Shown: positions 1 to 14,192, numbered from the stretch's first letter. The stretch: 64,000 nt of DNA from Scylla paramamosain (GCF_035594125.1 NW_026973714.1:321001-385000); one strand, 5' to 3'. Program-made: numbers and translations. The notes: generated by a model not told the origin, from the letters alone.

Positions 1-204
1 CCTCATAGCTGCAAGCGCCGGTTTGTAAAAGTCTCACTCGTGACCAAGACTCTAGGCAAGCGATTGGTCTTTGTGGCATTTTCAAGACCCAGTGTTGGAG
101 GCATCTAACACAGCAGTATCTGATTTCCATGCATAAACTTTTCATTTGCTCAATTTATGGTCACATCTTTTCTGAAACTTCAAAAGCGCTCTGATTAATG
201 AGTC

Positions 205-1150
205 ATGCCTTCTCTTCTCAGTCAATGCGAAGCCTGTCGTGGCAAGTTTGCCCCTCAGTATTTCCGGAATTCTTCTGCCTGCAGGTTGTGTCACCTCCAG
301 AGTAAGATAGAGAGACTCAACGAGAAATACGAGGAGAAGTGCAAGCAGTATGAGGACGTCGTGCAACAGCTTGAAGCACTAAAAGAGTTCGTTGTCTCTA
401 ATACAGGTTGCACCTCCACAGATGTTCCTGCCATCCCTGACAGACCTGCCTCCTCCACTCCAGGGGCTCCTGCCCGCCCACATGCTGTGCTTGCAGAGTC
501 ACCATTCACTTTAGTCAGTAATCGTGCCACCACCACTAATGTTAAGAAATCTTTGCCCATCTCAACACACAACAGGTACCAGATCCTAGCTGAAGAAAAG
601 GAAGATGCACAAGAGACGAGACTGGTCGGAGACTCAATAGTCAGAGGTCAGCTCTCTGAGTTCTGTGGCAGGGCTCGTAGGACACGTAAGCGTCTATGCA
701 TGCCTGGTGGACGCTTAGACGACATCACGGCAGCATGCGACGAGGCAGCCTGCGGATCTAATAATAATACCCTCTTTATTACTCACGCAGGTACAAATGA
801 TGTCGAAAACACTAGGTCTGAAGAGCTCATGGAAAAGTTCAAGAGGATGATACAGCGCTAAATCCAATAACATTATTGTTTCAGGTATCCTCCCCCGGAC
901 CAGGGCACCGGCTGCCTTCTACAACAGAGCCTTCAGCACTAACAGCCGTCTTTGTTCTCTCTGCGCAGAGGAAGGTGTAGACTTTGTTAATCTTTGGGAC
1001 AACTTTTACAATAAACCTTCTCTGTTTCAGCCGGATGGTTTACACCTGAATGGAATTGGAGCAGCGCGACTTGGCAGACTCCTTAGTAATAAAGTTTCTA
1101 TTTTCAGACCAAAAAAAGACCAGCAAGATCGTGTAGCTCCAGACTCTTAG
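205..1150 (+). pseudogene. CR1-type LINE ORF1 with SGNH-esterase domain, frameshifted
   Basis: This is the first ORF of a CR1-type non-LTR retrotransposon. The open part (205-861, 218 residues) starts with a cysteine-rich N-terminus (CEACRGKF, CRLC), followed by a charged coiled-coil-like stretch, a proline-rich linker and an SGNH/GDSL esterase-like domain. Block I reads GDSIVRGQL and a later block reads ITHAGTND. The frame breaks near 858. Reading the next frame to about 1150 restores the C-terminal block with the expected Asp-His pair (DGLHLNG). CR1/L2-clade ORF1 proteins carry such esterase domains. One indel therefore separates the nucleophile half from the Asp/His half, so the copy is probably dead. 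It lies just upstream of the endonuclease-RT ORF on the same strand. Confidence 0.75.
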
Positions 1151-1176
1151 TAGACTCCTCGCACAACCCAACCTCC

Positions 1177-3119
1177 ATGTGCAACACTATAAAAGCTTGC
1201 CTAATCAATGCTCGCAGCCTTAGAAATAAATTTTCAGATTTAGAAACCCTGGCAGCTGTAGAAAACTACCACATTATTGGTATTACTGAATCTTGGCTGA
1301 ACTCTGCGAACAGAGACTTTCTTGTGGAATACAACTTGCCAGGCTATGAAATGTTCAGCAGTGAAAGAAAAGACAGGATAGGAGGCGGTGTATTGCTGTA
1401 TGTGAAAGCCAGTCTTCAGCCAACCATACTAAAAACTGAAAAGATTAACAATATAGATTCAGTCTTCTTGCATTTAAGAGTACGTTCTAAGAAAACTGCT
1501 ATAGGTCTTATTTATAGGCCTCCGGTTCACAATGTTTCCTCTGATAAGAATTTACAAGATCAAATTACTGAAATAAGTAACACTTTTGATAGTCATCTGT
1601 GGAGACTTCAATCTACCTGTTAACTCATGGGGAAATCCACTTAACTCTCACTCTGGTCACGACTTGTATAATAATTTATTAGAATGTTCCCTAAAGCAAC
1701 ACGTTCAAGAACCCACACGAGGTGACAACATATTAGATCTTGTTCTTTCAACAAACGATGACTTAATATCTAACGTTAATATTGGTCCTGAATTTAGTAC
1801 GGGTGACCACAAGATTGTCTCTTTTAACATCAGCCTTCAAGCATATAAGGACATTGTTAGCAACGAAAAAGTTTTCATTTATAAAAAAGGAGACTACGAG
1901 AGACTCAGGTCAATTCTTTCTGTCGCAGATTGGAACGCTGAACTTGGCGAAAGTAACATTGAAGAATCATGGGCGAAATTTAAGTAGCTACTTTTTATAA
2001 AATGGTGTGAAGACATGTATCCCTATGCGTAAAAAACGTCCATGCAAGAGAAACAAACCTAAATGGTGGACAAACAACACTGAGTCACAACTACTGCAGA
2101 AAAATCGTGCCTACAGTAAATATTTGTTCTCTCAGAATGAGGCCGATAAACTAGAATATGACAGACTCCGACGCGAATCAAAAAAGCTCATTAGACAGAG
2201 TAAGAAAAATCTAGAAATGTATATTGCAAGCATTGCTAAATCCAGTCCCAAAGAATTTTACGGTTACGTTCGAAATAAAAAAGTCATTACATCTCACATT
2301 AATCACATTACACTAGATAACGGTAATTTTGTCACCGAAGAAACTCAGATCGCGGACACACTGAATGATTATTTTGCTTCAATTTTTACAGAGGAAAATA
2401 TTCATACAATCCCCGAACCACTCCTTATGCTCCACAACATAACCCCCTTAATTGTCTGCGTTTTTCATGAAAAAGAAATAATCAATTGATAAAATGAAAA
2501 CTGACAAAGCCCCCGGCCCAGATGGTATTGCACCACGTGTCCTGAAAGAAACTAGATTTCAAATTTGTAAGCCCCTTTCATTGCTTTTCACCAAATCATT
2601 TAAATGCGGTAAGGTTCCCGAGGATTGGAAGTTAGCTTACGTTAAGGCGATAATTCACTTCCAAGTCCAGTTCTGGTCACCCCATTACAAGAAAGATATA
2701 GACAAGCTGGAGAGAGTCCAAAGAAGAGTTACCAAGTTGATCCCACGACTGCGGAACAAGCCTTATGAGGAGCGCTTGAGGGAACTCAACTTGTTCAGCT
2801 TAGAGAAACGGCGAATGCGAGGAGACTTAACTGAGCTGTTTAAAATGTGTCGGGGCTTTGATAACGTAAATGTAAACAACTATATCATCATTGACAGTTC
2901 CAACACCACTAGAAATAATGGTTACAAGATTATAGGTAAGCGTTTCAGATCAGACGAGGCTAAGTATTATTTCTTCAATAAAATTATAAGTGTCTGGAAC
3001 TCTCATCCAGCATATATTGTCGATAGTAATACAATAGAAACTTTTAAACAAAGGTTGGACAATCACCTCGCAGCAATCCCTCATATAATATACTTTGCGT
3101 ACTTTTTTTTTTTTTTTTA
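1177..3119 (+). pseudogene. CR1-type LINE ORF2 (endonuclease plus RT), frameshifted and internally deleted
   Basis: This is the second ORF of the element that starts at 205. The AP-endonuclease-like domain spans 1177 to about 1990. It opens with LINARSLRNKF, carries ITESWL, GLIYRPP and GDFNLP, and ends with GDHKIV. A frameshift near 1590 splits it. The RT region begins near 2007 (KPKWWTNNTES, then an NDYFASIFTEEN block) and continues after a stop near 2490 with DKAPGPDGIAPRVLKE. Near 2655 the sequence jumps from the block VPEDWKLAYVKAII to the C-terminal block FWSPHYKKDIDKLERVQRR. The whole palm, including the FADD/YADD box, is therefore missing. The copy ends in a T-rich stretch near 3102-3118. 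It is an internally deleted, inactive element. Confidence 0.8.
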
Positions 3120-3360
3120 GTTACTGTAGTGAATAGTATAATTTCTCTTTCATCCTTTCCTATCACATCTTAGCCTTTCCTTCTCCCTATGCTCTCTTGT
3201 TTTCCTTCCTTTGAACCCTAGTGTCCTCCAGCCTCTAACTCTTAGAATCTGTAGTGGTAGTGGTAGAATAGACACACAGACAGCCTCGTTAGGCCCAGTA
3301 GGGCTGTTGCTGTCTGTTCATTCCTTTGTATTCCTTTGTATTCCTCCTCCTCTTGTGCCA
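3120..3360. other. Spacer between two LINE copies
   Basis: This is pyrimidine-rich non-coding sequence with no convincing ORF. Positions 3255-3360 contain a short duplicated word (TTCCTTTGTA twice) and a CCAATA plus A-run. It may be the distal 3' tail of the minus-strand LINE that starts just to the right, because other copies of that family also carry T-run/ATTGG tails. Confidence 0.4.
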
Positions 3361-6300
3361 ATAAAAAAAAAAAAAAAGCCCACTAAAATGCCAGTCCCAT
3401 AAAAGGGTCCAAAGCGGTAGTCAAAAATTGAAGGATAAGTGTCTTGAAACCTCCCTCTTGAAGGAATTCACGTCATAGGAAGGTGGAAATACAGAAGCAG
3501 GCAGGGAGTTCCAGAGTTTACCAGAGAAAGTGATGAATGATTGAGAATACTGGTTCACCCTTGCGTTAGAGAGGTGGACAGAATAGGGATGAGAGAAAGA
3601 AGAGTCTTGTGCAACGAGGCCATGGGAAGAGGGGAGGCATGCAGTTAGCAAGATCAGAAGAGCAATTAGCATGAAATTAGCGGTAGAAGACAGCTAGAGA
3701 TGTAACACTGTGGCGATGAGAGAGGCTGAAGACAGTCAGTTAGAGGAGAGGAGTTGATGAGATGAAAAGCTTTTGATTCCACCCTGTCTAGAAGAGCAGT
3801 ATGAGTAGAACCTCCCTCAGACATGTGAAACATACCCTATACATGGATGGATAAGGATGGTACAGAGTTAGCAGATAAGGGGGGGGGGGTGAGAAAAACT
3901 GGCGGAGACATCTCAGAACACCTAAATTCTTAGAAGCTGTTTTAGATAAAGATGAGATGTCAAGTTTCCGGTTCAGATTATAAGTAAAGGACAGACCGAG
4001 GATATTCAGTGTAGAAGAGGGGGACAGTTGAGTGTCACTGAAAAAGAGGGGATAGTTGTCTGGAAGGTTGTGTCGAGTTGATAGATGAAGCCATGAGTTT
4101 TTGAGACATTGAACAATACTAAGTTTGCTCTCCCCCAATCAGAAATTTTAGAGAGATCCAAAGTCATGCGCTCTGTGGCTTCCCTGCGTGAAAGGTTTAC
4201 TTCCTGTAGGGAAGTAAAGTCCTCTAGGGTTGGACGTCTATGAAAAGACGTGGAATAAGTGCAGGGTGGTATCATCAGCGTAGGAGTGTTTGGTTTAGAT
4301 CATTGATGATTAATAGGAAGAGAGTGGGTGACAGGACAGAACCCTGAGGAGCTGCACTGTTAATAAAATTAAAACAGTGACTGTCTACTACAGCAGCAAT
4401 AGAACAGTCAGAAAGGAAACTCGAGATGAAGCAACAGAGAGAAGGATAGAAGCCATAGGAGGGTAGTTTGGAAATCAAAGCTTTGTGCCAGACTCTATCA
4501 AAAGCTTTAGATATGCTTAATTCAACAGCAAAAGTTTCACCAAATTCTCTAAAAGAGGATGACCAAGACTCAGTAAGGAAAGCCAGAAGATCACCAGTAG
4601 AGCGGCCTTGACGGAATCCATACTGACAATCAGATAGAAGTTGTGAAGTGATAGATGTTTAAGAATCTTCTTGTTGAGGATAGATTCAAAAACTTAAATA
4701 GGCAGGAAATTACAGCAATAGGACGGTAGTTTGAGGAATTAGAACGGTCACCCTTTTTAGGAACAGGCTGAATGTAGGCAAACTTCCAGCAAGAAGGAAA
4801 GGTAGATGTTGACAGACAGAGTTAAAAGAGTTTGACTAGGCAAGGTGCAAGCACGGAGGCACAGTTTCAGAGAACAATAGGAGGGACCCCATCAGGTCCA
4901 TAAGCCTTCCGAGGGCATGAAAAACATTATTGCGAAGAATTTCAATAGGTAGCATGAAGTAGTCAGATGGTGGAGGAGAGGGAGGAACAACCCCTGAATC
5001 GTCCAAGATAGAGTTTTTAGCAAAGGTTTGAACGAAGAGTTCAGCTTTAGACATAGATGTGATAGCACTAATGCCATCTGGTTGAAATAAAGGAAAGAAA
5101 GAAGAAGCAAAGTTATTGGAGATATTTTTAGCTAGATACCAGGCATCACAAGGGGAGTTAGATCTTGAAAGTTTTTCACACTTTCTATCAATAAAGGAGT
5201 TTTTTCGCTAGTTGAAGAACAGACTTGCCATGGTTCTGAGCAGAAAAAAATAAAGTGCATGAGATTCTGGTGATGGAAGGCTTAAGTATCTTTAGTGGGC
5301 CACCTCTCTATCCTGTATAGCACAAGAAGAAGCTGTGTTAAACCAAGCTTTGGAAGGTTTTGATCGAGAAAAAGAGTGAGGAATGTACGCCTCCATGCCA
5401 GACACCATCATCTCTGTTATGCGCTCAGCACACAAAGACGGATCTCTGACACGGAAGCAGTAGTCATTCCAAGGAAAATCAGCAAAATACCTCCTCAGGT
5501 TCTCCCAACTAGCAGAGGCAAAATGCTAGAGGCACCTTCACTTAGGGGGATCCTGAGTAGGGACTGGAGCAATAAGACAAGATACAGATATGAGGTTGTG
5601 ATCTGAGGAGCCCAACGGAAAAAGTCAAGAATGTTGGGCATATCTCTAAGACAGTCAGGAAGACGAGTAGGGTGTCGCACCAATTGCTCTAGGTCATGGA
5701 GGATAGCAAAGTTGAAGGCTAGTTTACCAGTATGGTCAATGAAGGGAGAGGAAAGCCAAAGCTGGTGGTGAACACTAAAGTCTCCAAGTATGGAGATCTC
5801 TGAAAAAGGGAAGAGAGTCAGAATGTGCTCCACTTTGGAAGTTAAGTAGTCAAAGAATTTCTTATAGCCAGAGGAGTTAGGTGAGAGGTATACAGCACAG
5901 ATAAATTTAGTTTGAGAGTGACTGTAGTCGTAGCCAGATGTTGGAAATCTCTGAAGTTTCAGGAGCGTGGGCACGCGAGTAGGATAGAGAAATTAGGAGA
6001 GAGCAGAAAAAGGGTTACTGTCAGTTGCCTTAGACACCTTTGTTTCAGTGAGGAAAAGAAGATGAGGTTTAGAAGAGGAGAGGTGGTGTTCTACAGATTG
6101 AAAATTAGATCTTAGACCGTGAATATTGCAGAAGTTAATGAAGAAAAAGTTGACGGGGGTGTCAAGACACCTCATAAGAGCAGTCCGACTTGGGGACATT
6201 TGAGGTCCCCTCCCCAAATGGGAACTCCGAGGCTGGTGTAGGAGTCGCCATGATAATTTTTAATTTTCGAGTGAAGGGTGTGTGTGTTATTAGGTGCTTG

Positions 6301-6480
6301 TAGTTTTGTGTGGAGGAAGAGAGTTGTCTTTAAAGGGCAGGCTCTGACTGCCCCCTTGTGTTGTGAGACACAAAGAGAAATGTTTAATGAGGTCACAGCT
6401 GGGTTTAATGATAAGTTCACAGCACCCCCTGAATAGTGTTTTAGACCTCACTGGGAGTAATTATTATTTCAGCGGGTGCC
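3361..6480 (-). mobile_element. Jockey-like non-LTR retrotransposon, decayed but with both ends
   Basis: Read on the minus strand, the copy starts near 6480 with a 5' UTR-like segment also found at 27060-27360. It then encodes an endonuclease: ITFINFCNIHGLRSN-like start, LLFLTETKVS, and [13 protein letters not shown] at about 5800. The RT follows, with APQGSVLSPTLFLLIINDL at about 4310-4370 and a C-terminal half (TLNILGLSF, then KLWNSLPASVF) at 3450-4140. The 3' end is a T/A run next to GGGACTGGCATTTTAGTGGG. Many stops and frameshifts break the frames, so it cannot be functional. Two more copies are in the window: 25931-27363 (-) and about 54790-55442 (+). The superfamily is assigned from motifs, and the exact clade is not certain. 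Confidence 0.75.
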
Positions 6481-6545
6481 TACTGTCTTCTGTGTGTGTG
6501 TGTGTGTGTGTGCTTACCGTAATCCTTGTGGTGTGACTGTTGCAG

Positions 6546-6690
6546 GGGGAGTCGTGTGTACTCAGAGGCAACGCTGCGTGAGGCATGCCAGCTGCAGGCC
6601 GCGATGAAAGCCGACATGGGGGGCACAGAAATCCTGGCGCCACTCAAGGACATCTATGACAAGCCACCCATACCTGGCTACTCATGACAG
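6546..6690 (+). CDS. VWA5A-like protein, one internal exon with an in-frame TGA
   Basis: The frame reads SRVYSEATLREACQLQAAMK, then ADMGGTEILAPLKDIYDKPP and IPGYS. This matches the mid-VWA-domain segment of VWA5A-type proteins (VIT plus von Willebrand A), where the family continues with a basic residue, Gln and then a TDG block. A pyrimidine-poor but canonical acceptor (TTGCAG) precedes 6546, and a GTGGGA donor follows 6690. The second-last codon, where Arg is expected, is TGA at 6685-6687; CGA to TGA is a single CpG transition. No other exon of this gene was recognised nearby, and the flanks are LINE and microsatellite sequence. It could be a real gene with a null allele, a processed or duplicated relic, or an assembly error. 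Confidence 0.6.
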
Positions 6691-6734
6691 GTGGGAAGAG
6701 CCAACGGATTTGTTTGTTTTGTTTATTTATGGGG

Positions 6735-7496
<762 letters not shown>

Positions 7497-7862
7497 AACA
7501 CTTCTTACACAATACACAAGGACTGGTGCAGGAAGCCATCTGGCCTACATGTGGCAGTCCCTGTTTGAAGCACACCTGCCTGTTTCCACCTGTCATCCCC
7601 ATCCATTCATGTGTCTAATCTCCTTTCAAAGCTCCCTAATGACTCAGCACTAACAACCTGATTCTTGAGTCCCTTCCATTCATCCACCATTCTGTTTGAG
7701 AACCAATTTCTTCCAGTCCTTTTTTAAGTATAACTTTTTTTTTTTCAAGCTTGAATCCATTATCTCTTATCATCTCCATCCATACATTTATCTCATCTTT
7801 TAAAGCTCCCTAATGACTCAGCACTAGCAACCCGATTCCTGTGTCCATTCTGTCCACCCAGC
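7497..7862 (-). mobile_element. CR1-type LINE 3' UTR fragment
   Basis: This aligns by eye with the 3' region of the CR1 copy at 25787-25930 and 27371-27500. Shared words are AAAGCTCCCTAATGACTCAG, CACTAACAACCTGATT, TTTGAGAACCAATTTCTTCC and TTCAAGCTTGAATCCATTAT. The block CTCCCTAATGACTCAGCACTA occurs twice (about 7643 and 7806), so the fragment contains a partial internal duplication. There is no coding content. Confidence 0.6.
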
Positions 7863-9003
7863 ACTGTTTGACAAGGTGCATTTAGAAGTGCTATTCATTA
7901 GGTGCGCTATCTCTGTGTGTACTTATTTCCGTGCACCAGTCTTGCATCTTGTTGCTCTTGTGCTGCTCAAACCACAACACTTTTGTAACGTGTCTTTTTC
8001 TCTCTCTCCTCAGATTTAAGGTACATGTCGCATTCTTACTCACAGCAGCAGCGTGATTTGTCCGAGAGGGAAAAACAAAGAAAAGAAAATGTGAAAAATG
8101 TTAAAAATATATCTTTCAAGAGAAAGAAAAATTAAAAACGTGAAAATGTGAATAAAAGTAAAAAATAAAGAAGAAAAATAAGATATTGTAATACAATTAT
8201 GTATGTGTGTGAAAACCGTAACGTAAAAAATAAAACAGAAAAAAGGAAATAAAAAAAAAATAGTAAAATGATGTATATCAATGGGAAAAACGGAACTTGA
8301 AAAGGACAAAAAAAAAAAAGGAAAAAAAAAAATTCAAAATTATTGAAGCATGTGTGAAAAAAAAAGTTAATTTGATGAAGAGGATAAATTAGCTTTTTTT
8401 CCTGCATAAACTTGAGCCTTGCTTTTCATGCGGCAAGAAAAACAAAGTAAAACAATGGACGTGTTTGTAAAAAAAAAATGCAAAGAAAAAGAAAAAAAAA
8501 TGTAACAATTATGGATGGATTCATCTAAGAGAATAAAGATATGTGAAGAAAATCATTAAATAAAAAAACGCTAAAAAGAAAAAAAAAATAAGAAAAAGAA
8601 GAAGAAGAATATTATATAATAAAATTATGTATATAAGTGTGAAAACCGTAGCTTGTTCAAGAGGATGAAATAAAGAAAAGAAAAAAAGAGAATATATGTT
8701 CCTGAATATATGTATATAGTTTGTGTAAAAAAAAGAAACTTGAAGAATAAAAAAAAATGAAATAAAAAAATAAACAAAAATAAAAAAAAGTAATTTAAAG
8801 AGAATAAGGAAAAAAAAGATAAACAAAAATAAAAAGAAACAGGTGCTAAGATTATGGACGGATGCGTGAAAAACTTACTTGATGAAGAAGATAAATTGTC
8901 TTTTTTTTTTTTATCCTGCATGAGTCTGAGCCTTGCCTTTTATGCAGCACCAACATTATTGCGGTGGAAAAATGCGAAATAAAGGAAAAAAAAATTATAG
9001 TAA

Positions 9004-9190
<187 letters not shown>

Positions 9191-10371
9191 AGGATTAAAA
9201 ATAAAAGAAAACGAAAGAAAGAAGAAAATAAGCAGTAAAATAACGGATTGATATGTGAAAAATATAAAGAAAAAAGAAAAATCATGTACCCTAATTAGGG
9301 ATGTTTGTGAGAAAAGGGTTACTTGTGTGAGACGATGAAATAAAACAAAGAAACAGGAAAACAAAGAAAAGGGGAAACATATGACTTACTGATGAGCAAA
9401 AAAACAAACTGAAACGTGAAAAAAATAAATAAAAATAAAAGAGCACAATCTTGCAATACAGTTACGTATGTATATAAGTGTGAAAGTCGTAAGTTGTCCA
9501 GAAGGATGACATGAAGAAAAGAAAAAAAAATAATGTTGTAGAAAAATATGTATATAGTATGTGTGAGTTAATCATGATGAAAAAGAATAAAGGAAAAAAG
9601 AATAAAATAAAAGGAAAAAATAAAAACACGTAACTTGAAAAATAAAGAACAAAAGATATATTTGTAAACAAGACGTAACACGTTCAAGAGAATGTAAAAG
9701 AAAATACAAAAAAAAAAAAAAAAAAGAAAATGCGCACTGTAATTATGGATGTTTGCGTGAAAAGCGGAACTTGTTGAAGAGGATGAAATATAACAAAGAA
9801 GAAAGAAAAAATGAAGTAAAATTACGTATATATGTCTGAGAAATGTAAATTGAAAAGGATAAAAAAATAACGAAAAAAAGAAAAAAAGAGACATTAATGG
9901 ATGTATGTGTGAAAAACTTAACATGATGAAGAGGATAAAAGTATTTTTAACAAAAGAAATTGGTGTCTTGTTTTTCATGCACTAACAACATTATTTCTTT
10001 GAAAAAAAAAAACATGCAATGAAATTAAAAGGGAAAAAAAGAAAAGTGTAGTAAAAAAATGAATGCATATGTGAAAATAACAATTTCTCGAAGAGAACAA
10101 CAAAAAGATTAAAAAGCATGAAAAAATAAATATATAGTAAAAAGAAAATATTTATATAAGAGAGAAAAAGACAATTTGTTCAAGAGAATGAAATGAAGAA
10201 AAAAAAAGAAAGAAAAAATCAACTTCAACAAAAAATTATTTAGGAAGTATGTGCAAAAAAATAAATAAAAAATGAAATAAATAAATAAATAAATAAATAA
10301 AAACAAATAAAGAAAAAAAAATAGAAAGATAATGAAAGTAAAAATGAAAAAATATATTGTAATAAAATTAA

Positions 10372-10492
<121 letters not shown>

Positions 10493-10535
10493 GATAATAT
10501 TATTATTATTATACCCATTAATACTTCTACTACTA

Positions 10536-10572
<37 letters not shown>

Positions 10573-10756
10573 AAAATAACGGATTCATATGTGAAAAATA
10601 TAAAGAAAAAAGAAAAATCATCTACCCTACCTCTAGCGAGGGTAGGGTGGTTGTAAACATAGTAGCAGTAGTGGTAGTAGCAGTAGTAGTGGTAGTAGAA
10701 GTATTAATGGGTAGTAGAAGTATTAATGGGTATGATAATAATAATATTATTATTTG
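10493..10756. repeat. Imperfect long inverted repeat built from ATT and TAC tracts
   Basis: The left arm (about 10493-10572) reads ATTATTATTATACCCATTAA, then TACTTC and a (TAC)n tract. The right arm (about 10660-10756) is its reverse complement: a (GTA)n tract, GAAGTATTAATGGGTA (this block twice), then AATAATATTATTATT. The roughly 90-base spacer has the words AATAACGGATTCATATGTG. It could fold into a long cruciform. Confidence 0.7.
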
Positions 10757-10764
10757 ATAATATA

Positions 10765-11051
10765 TTGCCCCTTGCAGCTCTCACCTCCCGTGGGAGGCAC
10801 AGGGAGGTGTTGCTCTCTCACCTCCCGTGGGCAGCTCCGTCACCTATTGTGTGTTTGTTAGGCCCACGTGGTGACGAAGCTCCATCACCACGTGGTGTTG
10901 TGTGCTTGTTAGGCACACGTGGCGATGGAGAGGATGCCCTTGAAGTTTCTTGTGAGTTCTGACTTGTGAGTTCTGAGTGGGGTTTGAACCTCGGCGTCCC
11001 TCACTCAAAACTCCAAAGTCCATCACTCTACCCACTGGGCCACGAGGACCC
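10765..11051 (-). mobile_element. tRNA-derived SINE
   Basis: On the minus strand the head (11051 to about 10976) begins GGGTCCTCGTGG. It has a box A-like TGGCCCAGTGGGTAGAG (11042-11026) and a box B-like GGTTCAAACC (10990-10981). The body follows to about 10765 and ends in an ATA/ATT-rich tail, as SINEs often do. The anticodon arm is degenerate, so it is not a working tRNA. The body contains two GGGAGGTGAGAG words and a hairpin (CCACGTGGTGA / TCACCACGTGG at 10864-10895). Confidence 0.65.
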
Positions 11052-11995
<944 letters not shown>

Positions 11996-13556
11996 CAATT
12001 ATGTGCATAATTATAAAAACCGTAACTTGCTCAGGAGGATGAAAGAAAGAAAAGAAAAACGTTGAAGAAAAATATGCATATATCATGTGTGAAAGAAAAA
12101 ACTTGATCATGAAAAAAATAAAGAAAAGAAATAAATATAAGATAACACAAGTTAAAAAGAATGAAAAACGTAACTTAGAGTTAAAAAAAAAAAAAAAAAA
12201 ATCAAAGAAAAAGTAAAATACGTGCTGTAATAATATTATCGATGTTTGTGTGGAAAGCGTAACTTGATCAAGAGGATAAAACAAAAACAAAACAAAAAAA
12301 AAATAGGAAAAAAGGAGAAGGTAGTAAAATTATGTATGGAAAACAAAACCTGAAAATTACAAAAAAAAAGAAAAAATAAAAACAATAAGATATGCAGTAA
12401 AATTAAGGATGCCTGTGTGAAAAAGAAAGACAGCGTGAAGAAGAAGATGAATTGTGTGTTTTCCTGCAAGAATCTGAGCCTTGCTTGTCACGCAGGAAGA
12501 ACATTTTCTCTGTGAAATAAATGAAAAAAAAAAAGAAAGACAGCGTGAAGAAGAGGATTAATTGTGTGTTTTCCTAGAAGAATCTGAGCCTTGCTTGTCA
12601 CGCAGGAAGAACATTTTCTCTGTGAAATAAAAAAAAAAAAACACGAAAAAAAAGAAAATAATGTATAAAAATTTTACATATGTGTGTGAAAAACGTTCCC
12701 CAAAAAGAATTAAAACAGGAAAAGAAAAACCAACAAAATATAAACCAAAATAATGGATGCATTTGTGAAAAAATAAAGGAAATAAATACGCAATGTGGAT
12801 GTTTGTGTGAACAGCGGGATTTGTCCCAGAGGGAAAACAAGGAAAAGAAAATGTGAAATATGTGAAAAATATATCTTTCAAGAGAATGAAAAAATAAAAA
12901 CGTGAAAATGTGAATAAAAAAAATAATAAAGAAGAAAAACAAGATATTGTAATACAATTATGTATGTGTGTGAAAACCGTAACGTAAAAAAATAAAACAG
13001 AAAAAAAAAGAAATAAAAAAATTAGTAAGGTTATGTATATCAATGGGAAAAACGGAACTTGAAAAGGACAAAAAAGAAAAATGAAAAAAAATGTAGTAAA
13101 ATTATTGAAGCATGTGTGAAAAAGTTAATTTGATGGAGAGGATAAATTAACTTTTTTTCCTACATAAACTTGAGCCTTGCTTTTCATGCGGCAAGAAAAA
13201 CAAATGTAAAACGGACGTGTTTGTAAAAAAATACAAAGAAAAAAAAAATGTAACAATTATGGATGGATTCATCCAAGAGAATGAAATTACACGAAGGAAA
13301 ACGAAAATACGAAGAAATGTCAAAAAGATATGTGAAGAAAATCATTAAATAAAAAAACGCTAAAAAGATAAAAAAAAAAAAAAAAAAAAAAAGAAGAATA
13401 TTTTATAATAAAATTATGTATATAAGTGTGAAAACCGTAGCTTGTTCAAGAGGATGAAATAAAGAAAAAAAAAAAAGAGAATATATGTTCCTGAATTTAT
13501 GTATATAGTGTGTGTAAAAAAAAAGAAACTTGAAGAATAAAGAAAAAAATGAAATA

Positions 13557-14060
13557 AAAAACATCTTTCCCGACTGTTAACTTGGTGTACTCTTCAGGAA
13601 TAACATAGCCAGTGCGAGTCAGGGGAATTGGAGGAGCTTGTTGAGCGTCCTGTCGTCACTGCCGCACGTAGCGGCTCGTAGTAGATGTCGACGGCACATG
13701 AGCCAGTGAATGTTCATCCACTTTTGACAAAACGTTAGCCACCAAAGCACGAGAACATTCTTGAGTAGAAGTAGCATCAGCTTTCAGCTCGCCCATGGCC
13801 TCCCTCGACTTCACAGCCGCAGCAGTCGTGGAATGATTGTGCCCGTTCGCACTTTCACGATAGTGAAGGTTTCATCCCCTACTGTTGTGTGAACAAGAGC
13901 CTTGCATGCAGTAGCCTCACATCGCCAGTATTGCTTGGTTCCATCGGCGTTTTTCTTCTGTGCAGCGTAGATGAAGTTAAGATCATCAACAAGCTTTTCC
14001 CTGCCACGCCTTGATGGGATTGTGTGCGGCATGCTGCTCTGACTGTGGTGGCCCACGTAC
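13557..14060 (-). pseudogene. FLYWCH zinc-finger fragment, likely from a MULE-type transposase
   Basis: On the minus strand the frame reads SRRGREKLVDDLNFIYAAQK, then QYWRCEATACKALVHTT. This is the FLYWCH layout: an aromatic/basic start, a Y-W-R-C core, a second Cys and later a His-x-His. The HNHS pair is found one frame over, just after KVRTG near 13840, so an indel splits the domain. The second frame continues through SREAMGELKADATSTQE and a stop to IPLTRTGYVIPEEYTKL, which ends where the AT-rich repeat field starts (13557). FLYWCH domains are common at the N-terminus of MULE-like transposases and in their domesticated relatives. A CTTTTCAG just upstream (about 14061-14068) could be an acceptor. 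No catalytic DDE part is present. Confidence 0.6.
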
Positions 14061-14161
14061 TGAAAAGTGAAAATAGAAAACCGAACCAGTGAACGGTAGT
14101 CAAGCTAACAACCTGATGTATCAAATCATGATTCGAACAACACACTCACACAACATCACAA

Positions 14162-14192
<31 letters not shown>

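Noticed and set aside
10976..11051. Working tRNA gene (also 18000-18043)
   Set aside because: Promoter boxes are present but the anticodon and acceptor stems do not pair; they are SINE heads.
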